Part shown: positions 1 through 10,800 of the stretch, one piece after another
Numbering within the stretch: position 1 is the stretch's first letter
How the letters are laid out: every line of letters begins with the position of its first letter
Origin: Chrysogorgia sp. JL179-B06
Taxonomy: Eukaryota > Cnidaria > Anthozoa > Scleralcyonacea > Chrysogorgiidae
Direction of reading: 5' to 3'
NCBI GenBank assembly: GCA_035772405.1
Contig: JAYKKM010000377.1
Coordinates: forward strand, 62,001-126,000
DNA length: 64,000 bases
Program-made: the position numbers and the translations under genes
Notes under the pieces: model-generated
What the model was told of the DNA's origin: nothing
Seen by the model: only the letters and a program-made list of their open reading frames with translations
Databases searched by the model: none

Positions 1-115
1 TTATATATATATAATATATATATATTTTATATATTTTATATATTTTATATATTTATTATATATTTTATATATTATATATTTTATATATTTATTATATATT
101 TATTCAAACGATTAT
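1..115. repeat. AT-rich simple repeat
   Basis: Irregular runs of TATATATTTT and TTTATTATAT fill the first 115 bases. It is a low-complexity tract cut by the window edge. Confidence 0.85.
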
Positions 116-395
116 ATATTTCATACGGATTTATATAATCAGAATAAAATTCCAACAAAAAATTCAACAATGATTTCAAATGAAATTAATATTTAATCAG
201 CATTTGTGAATAATGTTTACATGTGAATCATTTACATCTTTTGCCTGTATTATATTACATATTTATTACTAGGCTAAAACGCTTAAAAACAGCTTAAATT
301 GTATCTTGAAGACAGTTGATCAAAATCAATATTATTTTAGATGTTTTCTAAACTTGGGAAATTAGGAACCGTGCCAAAAAACAGTGATTCGTTAA

Positions 396-1491
396 AGTGT
401 CTATGAAGTGAAAAATCGCTAGCATTTGTTTTTGGTTTAACGGACAAAGTAGCCGGGCAAGAGCGTACACTGAAAATTTCAAGTGAATCTGCTACATAGT
501 CTTCGAGTTATCAACTCTCAAAGTTTGGCATGGCTAATTGTTTTTGGTGAAACCTGAAACGCGCGGTTCATTGTCTTATGACGTACTGTATGCAGGTGTA
601 CTATCAGGTCTTTCGCTAAGACTCGGCTCCCGCCGGAGCTCCGGCGGGTACTGCATAGCAAATCGCCGGCTATATGTTCCGCGTGTCCAAGCAAAATCGT
701 CTCTGCAGGTTTGTTTTTATGATAAGCTGCTAAAATTCCATCTTTGTAATTCCTACAGTGAATGGCAGGGGACAGGTTGTTGATAATATAGTTGAATTTG
801 CTACCTATGAATTATTTCTCCAAATCAGAGATAGTTTGACGCTACTCTGGCTTTAAAAGGTTTTTTGGAACTTTTCGACACTCCAATCTAGTGTCTTCAT
901 CAGGGATCGTTGTAAAGTTAGGATCCCTATTTATATCCTCATAGAACCGATGATGATTAACAAGATGCAAATAAGTTTCTGGTAATAAACCACCGTCATC
1001 GCGATTCAATGGGGCGTGGCCGCTATTGATATGCCAAGCCTCAAGACAACGTCTCTGATGGTACCGCGGATTAGTGGTAATAATTATCCAAATGCTGAAA
1101 ATTGTATTATTAAGATTTACATTCTCCATGTGTGGTATACACAGCATCCCCTGGCCCTCTATGAATCAGATTGTCCTTTCGGCACATTGGGACAGCTTCC
1201 TACTTCAAAACTAAGCGAAAGCCCTGGTACTATGCATATAAGAACAATGGATTTGAACATTAATGATCCATCTGCATACGTCATATACCACATATATTCA
1301 ATCCCAGTCTTTCCCTATTTCGTATAACGTTAACTACTATGCCAATGAACAAACTTTGAGAGTTGATAGCTCGAAGACTATGCAGCAGAATCACTTGAAA
1401 TTTTCAGTGAACGATCCTGCCGTGCTACTTTGTTCGTTAGAGCAAAAAAAATGCTAGCGATTTTTTTACTTCACAGACACTTTAAGACAAC
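396..1491. mobile_element. TTAA-flanked foldback element, 1.1 kb
   Basis: The left end AGTGTCTATGAAGTG at 396 and the right end, ending in CAGACACT at 1491, are inverted copies. The inverted arms cover about 396-530 and 1345-1491. TTAA lies immediately outside both ends (392-395 and 1492-1495), as in piggyBac-type insertions. The middle holds a Penelope-like fragment and a repeat (about 590-800) also found at 44500-44715. No transposase is present. Confidence 0.7.
842..1147 (-). pseudogene. Penelope-like retroelement C-terminal fragment
   Basis: The minus-strand frame encodes RRCLEAWHINSGHAPLNRDD followed by GGLLPETYLHL. This resembles the region after the GIY-YIG nuclease in Penelope-like elements, where an E-WHI motif precedes a run with NRD. 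It is a truncated relic inside a foldback element. Identification is by pattern memory only. Confidence 0.55.
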
Positions 1492-1574
1492 TGAAAAAAT
1501 TGTGAAATGTAAGAAATTTAAAAGAGCCATATAATAAAAACATTATTAACCTCGTTTGGTCGGTCTTTAAGGCA

Positions 1575-2125
1575 AAATTTATTATTATTATAATTATAAC
1601 AATCTTTAATCAGGGTGTCCCCGTCACAGAAGTGGTTTTCAGAGGAGCCCTGCGTCATTAAAAATATATACAACAATAAATAAATAAAAAACATAACATA
1701 ACATTACAAAAAGCAAAACAAAAACAAAAAACAACCTATAAAATGCAGTTACAGTATACAATTAATAATACACTTATCAAAAATACAATAAATTAAAATA
1801 AACTTAAGCAGTTCAAATATCCATCAACTTTTTAAGTTTCGTTTTAAAAAATTTGAAAGAGGAAGGCATTTTTAGTTCATCTGGCAAAGTGTTCCAATCG
1901 ACTAGTCTTTGATAGGATAGTTTTTGTTTACCCCAGTTAGTTTTTGTTTACCCCAGTTAGTTTTAGCACGTGGTAGATAGAAATCACGTTTTCGCCGAGT
2001 GTCATAGTTATGTATTTCATAATTGAATTTAAAATTGAAATCAAGATCAAATTCGTTATACAGGCACTTGTGTAATATGAGGCGTCTATGGAAGAGTCGT
2101 CTAACATGTCTAAAATTATCTAAAA
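1575..2125 (-). pseudogene. CR1/L2-like LINE 3' end, minus strand
   Basis: On the minus strand, YNEFDLDF, NYDTRRKRDFYLPRAKTNWG, then after a frameshift LVDWNTLPDELKMPSSFKFF, form the usual end of a LINE ORF2. The 3' untranslated part contains GACGGGGACACCCTG and ends in an ATT-rich tail near 1575. A 20-bp tandem duplication at 1917-1956 breaks the frame. Confidence 0.75.
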
Positions 2126-2667
2126 ACACGTCTAACATGTCTAACATGTCTAAATGTTACAGACCTTACTCCTTCATCGCTCGGTTTGTACTAAAAGACC
2201 AAGACCACGGGCAGGACCTCCGGCTCGGTCAACAAGTCTTTATTATTGGGGGTTAGGATTAGCGTATTGGGACTGCCCATTTTAGGGATTGGGGGTTAAG
2301 GGGGTTACGATTATACGGTTAGGGTTTAGTTAATGTAGACATTTTACATGCACAGCTACATGTTACCAATGTAGTCTGTCCACATTAACTAGCTGAAGAC
2401 TGGGTTAGTTTTTAAACTGAGTCCCTGCGAAAATGGAGAGCACAATTTTGCTAACGACATTTTCGCCGCGAATTGTTTTACTCTGACGACAAGTGAAATG
2501 GTGAAGTAAGTAGCCTCCTCAGGCAACTCTGCATTGGCTTCTTAGTTGCGTGCAGGGCAATGTTTTTTCCGAGTCAAATAGCGTCCAAGGCTGTGCGAGC
2601 AATATTTTGGCTTAAAACATCCTTCCACACAACTAAGAAGCCACAGAGTTAAAAAACTAGATTGGCT

Positions 2668-3210
2668 ACCATTTTATGATGAAGTAGCGTTAAAAGGTGT
2701 ATTTTAATTCATAAGCGCTTAAAGGGAAACTGTCCCGCCTATATGTATGATATTTTAAAGTGTAACGCAGACTTACACATGCACCCGTTGTAGTCGCTAT
2801 GGTTCCTTTAATCTGGTTTGCCCACGTTTCAAACGTGAAACTGAAGGGGGACGATCGTTTGCTGTGTCGTCTTCCAGACTTTGGAACTCATTGCCCAATA
2901 ACTTGAAGAAAGAACAGTCATTACCTTTGTTTAGAAAGGTACTTTTTAGTCATTTCCAGTCACGTTATAGTAACGTGGAGCATTTTAGTCAAGTCTAATT
3001 TAATTATCTATCATTCAGATTTTAATATTATAGTTATTGTAATATCTACCTTATTGTAATATTTACTCTATTGTATCCTATTTTACCTATAGTTTATATA
3101 TTTATTTACCTTTGTAATATTTCTAGAGGGCCACTAGTTCATCAGTTGAATTACTGTCAAGTGTTGTACCCTCATTAAATAAAGTTGATACATACAGATA
3201 CATACATACA
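2668..3210 (+). pseudogene. LINE ORF2 3' fragment with TACA tail
   Basis: The plus strand encodes WLPFYDEVALK, then PRFKRETEGGRSFAVSSSRL and WNSLPNNLKKEQS, as in the last part of LINE ORF2. The 3' end is TACCCTCATTAAATAAAG followed by ATACATAC units. The same tail sequence occurs at 56640-56660. Confidence 0.75.
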
Positions 3211-4009
3211 GTTGCCTGCGAAGGAGACTATATGAAGTAGGAAAAGGCAAATATGAGGTTTAATGTTTCTAACGAAGGATCTTCGTTGGAGAGTGAAACG
3301 TCGTCACCTATTCATTATTTCGACAGTACAACAAGCTTTTATTGTTTTTGTTTATGACTACTAAGCTATCGAGTTATGGTCGGTAGACACGCCGTCACAA
3401 TTGTCCGTTTCGTAAACGGTCGTTGCCAAACGAAACAGTCGTTGCCAACAATTTCAGAGAAAGTGTAGCCTACGTCATAGCCTGTGAAATTTGAAAAACA
3501 CAGACTATGAACCAGCGCCGTTAATCGTGTTCTACTGTATTTTGAGGAATTTAAATAGTAGACCATGATTGGTCGCCTAGAAAATTTACTTAAATACGCG
3601 ATATTCAATTGGTTAAGAACTGCTTCCATTTTCAATGTTTGTTGTTTACCACAAAGACAGTTTGTCAGCCGCCTCAACGTATTCTTTATAAACGAGACTA
3701 TTAAAGAGTTTGCTAATACATGTACTGCTGGCTGTTTATAGTCGATATTTCCATACGATATTTCCAGGTAGCCGTCGAGTGCCGATTCTCGTTATGCTGT
3801 TTCGTTTTAGCTTTTCAGTTTGTCTTATTTGTCTATTAGAACTAATCTTGCTCTTCATATGATTTCTTAAACTTTTAGCGAATACTCGTTAGTTGCTATA
3901 AGTATTGCGAACTATCGTCATAAATTACAGAACACACATTTGGCGCTTATGCACAGACGCGGGGTGCCGCCTTTTTACGCCCGCGAGCGTCTGTACGCAG
4001 GCTTGAGAA

Positions 4010-4850
4010 AGTGTCTATTCCAACAATTGTAAAGAAACTGTCGATGCCAACAATTTCAGAGAGAGTGTCGATGCCAACAATTTTAAAGAAACTGTTGATG
4101 CAAACAATTTCATAGAAACGGTCGATCAGAGAAGGTGTCGATGCCAACAATTTAAGAGAAATGGTCTATCATAATCCAACAATTTCAGAGAAACTGTCGA
4201 TGTTGACAATTCCAGAGAAACGGTCTATCCTAATTCAACAATTTCAGAGAAACGGTCTATCCTAATCCAACAATTTCATAGAAACGGTCGATGCCAACAA
4301 TTCCAGAGAAACAGTCTATCATAATCCAACAATTCCAGAGAAACGGTCTATCATAATCCAACAATCTCAGAGAAACGGTGTATCATAATCCAACAATTTC
4401 ATAGAAACGGTCGATCCTAATCCAACAATTCCAGAGAAACTGTCGATGCCAACAATTTCAGAGAAACGGTCTATCCTAATCCAACAATTTCAGAGAAACG
4501 GTCTATCCTAATCCAACAATTTCAGAGAAACGGTCGATGCCAACAATTCCAGAGAAACGGTCTATCCTAATCCAACAATTTCAGAGAAACTGTCCATGCC
4601 AACAATTTCAGAGAAACGGTCTATCCTAATCCAACAATTTCAGAGAAACGGTCTATCCTAATCCAACAATTTCAGAGAAACGGTCGATGCTGACAATTTC
4701 AGAGAAACGGTCGACGCCAACAATTCCAGAGAAACGGTCTATCCTAATCCAACAATTTCAGAGAAACTGTCGATGCCAACAATTCCAGAGAAACGGTCTA
4801 TCCTAATCCAACAATTTCAGAGAAACTGTCGATGCCAACAATTTCACTGA
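4010..4850. repeat. Minisatellite, 27/32-bp units
   Basis: About 28 imperfect units built on CAACAATTTCAGAGAAACGG run through this stretch. Spacers alternate between TCGATGC and TCTATCCTAATC, giving units of about 27 and 32 bases. Open frames across it are by-products of the repeat. Confidence 0.9.
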
Positions 4851-6147
4851 ATTTTTGTCGAAAGTCTATTTCATTATAATACTAGCCCTAATTTTAATAC
4901 TAACCGTAACGAAGCAAAGAAAGAAGGAAATAATTACAAAGTAAATAGAATTTCAAAACTTCGGTTTATTCTTTCTCTTTTACGTTTCTGAGTAACTCTA
5001 TTCGCTAGCAGGGACTGCGGAGCATTTCTTCAATTGAGCGACTGGGGGCTAAATCGAAGGCTCGAACCTGCTCGAGGTTTTCTCCAGTTTTTTGTTGTGA
5101 GGCATGTCTAGAACACACTTCAATATTGTTTATGTTCTTAATAAAAATTTAAGACGTTGCTTTTAAGCATCAAAATCGACCAATTTGTTAAAAAATTTGT
5201 CACAGAAACTGGGTCCGAATTTGGGCTCTGATGACGTCAAAATATTTGATAAACAGAGAGCGAAAGAGAGCGTATTTAAAAAAAGATCCAGGGTTCAAAA
5301 TAATTTTCTTGGATTTAGATATTTTTGTAGGCTGTTTTATATACATGTACATTTTTTGTGCCGGCTGTTTTTGTACTTGCTGTTTACGAATGCCTGCTAC
5401 GGGAGTCCACAAAAATGCCATAAGCCCACCCAAGAAACTTTTTAGTTATATAATTCCATTTCTAACAGAAAAATAGCTTTTAAAAGAAAAAAGGTGTTTT
5501 ATTATTGTACAAACTGTGCGTATTTCCTCATTTACATGGCCATCAGTCCAACATAAACATCAACAAGAACAGAACATGCGCCAAATACCTGACTGCAGGC
5601 TCCGCTGAAATCGCGAATCTCGATTCTCCACATTTAATACTGTTTACAAGATAAAAGATTGGCAGCAATAACAGAAAATTCAACGGTCTTTTTCAACAAA
5701 TTCAAAATTAATTTAGTGCGACATTTTATGTCAATTCGGAAAGTTAATTTTTGTTGAAAAGTTTTTCGATTTAAAAGTCGCCGGATAGCGTCGTAAAAAT
5801 GCCGGCTACAGCCGACAGCCGGCTGCTATTTTGAACCCTGAGATGTCAAGCGATTCGGTAACTAGTGTTAGGAGCGTTAGCAGCGCAGTATTGTTTCCCT
5901 TACAGCGCGCCAAATTTACCGGTTGAATTTTCAACCGGAGGTCGGGCCAATTACCATTGCTGAATGAGCCGAGCGATCAAAGTGAAACTACAGAGATCAG
6001 TATCAGAGTGAACGAGAAAATTCGAAAATGAGATCAATAAAGGATGCCATTATTTACGGAACAAGTAAATGTGGTTACGAAACGATCAGAGACCAGCAAA
6101 GGCAAGTTACTGAGGGCGACCATTCGCGAGAAGAAGTATTAGTCAAG
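4851..6147. other. Intron sequence with no assignable feature
   Basis: I see no coding similarity here. Short GC-richer patches (GCCGGCTG near 5350 and 5805) look like scattered repeat remnants. Confidence 0.4.
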
Positions 6148-6531
6148 ATACTTATAATCTTCGCAATAATTTAACAGATTTGACAATTCCAAAACCTAGA
6201 AAAGAATTTTTAAAAAAGACATTTAAATATAGTGGTGCTATGCTATGGAATAAACTATCTTGTGAAGTTCGGACTGCGGAGACTCTTTACTCTTTTAAAA
6301 ACCATATTAGGCCTTGATTCGTGTTTCACTTCCTCTTCTTGCTCTTATCTTGTATATAGTTAGTTAATGTAGTTTTTAGTTTAGTTTTTTATACCTATAA
6401 TTTCTACTTGTGTTATAGTATTTTTTTGTGTGTGAACACGCCCCTCATGGAAATCAGCTATTGTTGTTGGGGCTAGCGTGTTATTTTTTAAATAAAGATT
6501 TACCTACCTTTACCTACCTACCTACCATCTG
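6148..6531 (+). pseudogene. LINE ORF2 terminus with TACC tail
   Basis: The frame YNLRNNLTDLTIPKPRKEFL followed by SGAMLWNKLSCEVR and SFKNHI ends in TGA, as in CR1/L2-like ORF2 ends. After about 170 bases the sequence ends in AATAAAGATT and a TACC microsatellite at about 6500-6531. Confidence 0.8.
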
Positions 6532-7058
6532 GGACTAATGTGAATAGAGTTGTTGTAGTTGATCTCTCCCGTGCTTCGAGGGTTTTTCTCGGGGTTCTCC
6601 GGTTTTCCTCCCCCGACAAAAATCAACACACCTAGGTGCATGTACAGATCATTAAAAGGGGTATGGACTAATAGCGGCTGCCGACGCGCCATTTGTAAGC
6701 TCAAGGTCTACCTTGGTCTTGTCATGTCTGTTTCGATTGAATAATCTGTAAAGCGCTTTGAGACAATGTGATAAAGCGCTCTTCTCCGAGCTCTCCCACA
6801 TTCACTACCGCAGTGTAAATCTTAACACATAAGAAACTAAGTAGTTATTATTATTATTTTTGTTAATATCATCCGCCGTGTTTTGTAGCTTTCTCACTAT
6901 TTTTTGACATCTTTACAAACACCTTAACGTCACACCAACAAGTCACGTGGTATTTAACCGCACGTGGAATTCACCACTTTTTGGATGTTCTTTTTATAGC
7001 CTATTTCAGTGGTGCAATAACGTTTTAAAGCATTTTTCTGTTCAATACACTGTATGTG

Positions 7059-7243
7059 CAGTGGCGTAGCTAGGGTTTCAGGGGCCCCGGTTCAAGAGTG
7101 AGGGCTTTTGTAGTCGCGTGTCCAGAAATTTGGGACAGTCAGCGGAATAATCCGTTTGCTCAGATTTTGCTTGCTTGGGGCCACTGGACATTCGGGGGCT
7201 CTGGTTCAATGAACCGCCTGAACCGCCTATTGCTACGCTACTG
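7059..7243. mobile_element. hAT-like MITE with 8-bp target duplication
   Basis: Terminal inverted repeats CAGTGGCGTAGC and GCTACGCTACTG bound a 185-bp element. TGTATGTG flanks it exactly at 7051-7058 and 7244-7251. Eight-base duplications and CAG termini are typical of hAT elements. It has no coding capacity. Confidence 0.88.
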
Positions 7244-7724
7244 TGTATGTGCTAAGTGCATATTGAACAAGGACAATACAAGATCTTGGCATGATCTTGG
7301 CATGATCTTGCAGGATTAGTACAAGATCTTAGCAAGAATTTTGCAATATCTTGGTAAGATTGTCAACCTGGGGAAAGCAGTCTCTCGTTTTGATGTAGGC
7401 AATTGCACATACATGTACATGCACATGCTTTCAACTTCAATGGTTTGCTACTTTAACAAGTGCCTGAAATGGCTTGTGTGTACTGTATATCCATGTTAAT
7501 ATGGAACTGTGTATATTTGGAACTGTATTTGGTCAACAATACAGCCTATAAGCGGCATTATTATATTGGCTTAAGACTCTCTCATTTACCTGTTTGAAGA
7601 CAAACAAAAGAGAGTACACGTTTAATAAAATCATTTTGCTGTACTTCATGTATGCCCATGTAGCCGTTACTAGACAGTCACATTTAGCGAGAACCAACTA
7701 ACGAGAATTTTTTTACTTTTGCAG

Positions 7725-7838
7725 GTTCGCAAAGATGTTGTTGACTCTCTTAGAAATAATTTTCTGGATGTTCTCAATCAGGCGTGGAGTGATCATCAAA
7801 CTTCGATGGTCATGATAAGAGATATTCTGATGTATATG
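7725..7838 (+). CDS. CUL3: CUL3 exon 1 of window (fragment residues 1-38)
   Basis: The exon starts after TTTGCAG and ends at ATG before GTAAGC, phase 0 on both sides. It encodes [12 protein letters not shown] followed by [19 protein letters not shown], part of the first cullin repeat, the region that contacts BTB adaptors. No upstream coding exon was found in 1-7724, so the N-terminus lies outside the window. Confidence 0.96.
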
Positions 7839-10800
7839 GTAAGCAACGTTGTAGTTTTACTTCGTTGATTAAAAATAATTTTCTCCTTACGGAAGGCGAA
7901 AATTTGGAACGTTTTTGATTGGTCACTTGAAATTCCCGCGTGCTCCATCGAGAAATGAGGCAGGAACGACAGCCAATCAGAAGCGGTGTTATATTAAATA
8001 TATGTGTTATAAATATTCTTAGTTGTCTCTAGGCGCATAAAAGTGACGTCATTAATAACACGGACATTTTTAATTCCTTAAAGGTGCTGTCCAGTCCGTT
8101 CTGCGCATGTCCACGTTTCTGTTTACATCGTTTGTTTACATTGCATTATATAAACATTGAACATGAATGTTGCGGATTTTTTTCACATGCTTGAGCTTTT
8201 CCGCCTAAAAAACGTGTTATAAGAAGCTGTTCTGTTCCTAAATGTGGATAATATATCAAACTACCACTCGTGCCTTCGCCACCTTAGACGAATACTCGCT
8301 TTCGAACTGTCGCAAATCTATTCCGTTAAAGTTTGTTGACATATGGGGTCCCCAATGTTTGAAATATCACACATGCGCAGAACGGACTGGACTGCACCTT
8401 TAACACATTTTTAAAACCACAAGGTAACGATTTTGCATTTTCTACTGTAATTGTGAAATTCTCTTCAACTATTTTCAATTTTTGTTTTGATGTTTGTCTA
8501 TTTGACTCTATCTCTGTTACACGCGATAGAACACTTTTGACTTCCTTCTTTAAAGTACCTTCAGTATAAGCTTTTTTAGTGCAAAGTTTTTTAAACTTTG
8601 CAGTATTGTGATGAGTGGCGAAAATTCACACGATATATATGTACATTCATTCATTCATTCATATATAGAGTCAGTGACCGATAGTGTTAACATCCGGGAG
8701 GTGGCAACATTATTTCGTAGTATTTTAGGACTTTAATATACTTTGTTTTTTAATTTAATTTGTGAGTGGAAAAGTGAATCTGAAGTAATTGCACAATGAG
8801 GGCAGACCGTTAAGTGAGTTATCAATGGGTTTTTTACGTGTATCAAGTTGTAATGCAGTTAGATTTCGATATCTTGAATATCTTGGAATGTAAGTTGTGT
8901 CCCCCGGGTTTTATGTTAACATGTTACTGCGGCCACTGCGCACGCGCGAGCTGAATTTGATAAACAACATGGCCGGCCAAGGAGCGATTGATAATATTTC
9001 TTCTGGAAACAGGGATTTTGTGGATTTATAGTATTAAATATGGTGTAGGAGAAAGGATTCGTTGTCTGTTAGGGGAAGACGAGCCTGGATATAAAATAAA
9101 AGTCTGACATTCAGGATATTTCTGTCACGTTGTCATGAGTCAACTGTCAGGTAAGTGCAGCATTTTGTCTTCCGATTCTCTGTTTAATATAATGCCTAAT
9201 GGAACACAATAGACACAGAATAACCTGCGAGATTATTTTGTTAGAAATTAGACACCAGCACTTTTGTAAAGCGTATTATTTACGTTCTGTAGTTTCGCTA
9301 TTTTACTTCGTGTTAATTTTTACAGCATTTCATTAATATTGTATATTCTTAGGCTTAATAGAAAGAAGTTTTTTAACACATCGTGGGTGTAGTTTGCGTG
9401 TAACGTGGGTGTACTACACGGAAAAACTACACGCACAATGAGTGTGTACTACACGGAAAAACTACACTCACTGTGTGTGTACTTAGTAAATGTGTGGTCG
9501 TCGTTCTTGTCTATCAACGTATCATGCATGTTAATCAAAATCAAACCCGCTTTTTCTAATAAACTCTTACGAATAAACTCACTCTTCATATCGCCGTCAA
9601 TTTTATTTGTTGTTTCTTTACAGCACAACATTATAGAAACGCAGTGTTGTGAAAATTACTCAAAAAAAGTAATGAGTAAAAATTACAAATACTTCTCTGA
9701 AAAAGTAATTATTACAATTACAAATTACTTTTTTCCAAAAGTAATTAATTACCAATTACTAATTACCTTTAAAAAAGTAATTAATTACCAATTACTTGTA
9801 AAATTACTTTTTATGTACACACTTTGAACTTCACTACGCGGAAAACAGGAAATACGTCCATAATACACTAATACATGAAGTATTGCATCTGGTCGTTCTC
9901 TCACGTCGCTTATTGGCAACATTACAGGCTCATTTTAACGAAATAAAATATTCATCACTGTTTTTAAAGTTCAGACTACGAGGAATTTGAAAATGACAAA
10001 ATGTTTTACAAAATATACGCGAAATAATGCTGTAGACTGGCTGAAATAAAAGTGAGAACACTGAGAAGTAACGTAACGTTACTTTAGGGGAATTTTACTC
10101 GTTACCTACAAAATGTAATTAATTACGTTACAAATTACTTTGGCAGAGCAGGTAATTAATTACCATAAAAATTACTCAAAAAGTAATTAGTAATTAGTAA
10201 CGCGTTACTTTAGTAACGAGTATTTACAACACTGTAGAAACAGAAACGCAATAATGCTACTGTGGGTTTAAAACATCCAAGTCATTGAATGTGCCTCTCA
10301 CTATACGAAGTTTTCAATTAAGACGCATGTGATTTTCGTCGCTATTGTCTATCAACGTATCGTGTTAATAAAAATTAAACCCGCTTTTTCTAATAAACTC
10401 TCATGAATAAACTCACTCTTATTTATTTCGTTTCGTTTCTTCGTCGCCTATGTCGTACAGTAGACGACGAAAACTCAAACGAAATAAATAATATTTTAAA
10501 ACAGTTGCGATTTCGCGCTCCATCAGCTTTTCCCCCCGAAAGTGTAAATTGTCCATGGACGAATTTATAGAACACTAAAGCCGTATATATTGTATATATT
10601 TATTCTTTCTCTTTACTGAATTATTCGCTATTCGCTAACTTTATTTCTTAAAAAACGAACGCATCGATTGTGCCAAATCACAACTGGTTCGTCGTCTGCT
10701 GTACGACATCAGAAACTCGTAGGCGACGAAGAAACGAAACGAAATAAATAAGAGTGAGTTTATTCATGAGAGTTTATTAGAAAAAGCGTGTTTAATTTTT

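Noticed and set aside
4010..4850. CRISPR-like array of about 30-base units
   Set aside because: The units are contiguous imperfect tandem repeats without unique spacers, in animal DNA. It is a minisatellite.
9135..9150. Alternative first exon of CUL3 (ATGAGTCAACTGTCAG)
   Set aside because: It would end in phase 1, while exons 2 and 3 start in phase 0, so it cannot join them in frame.
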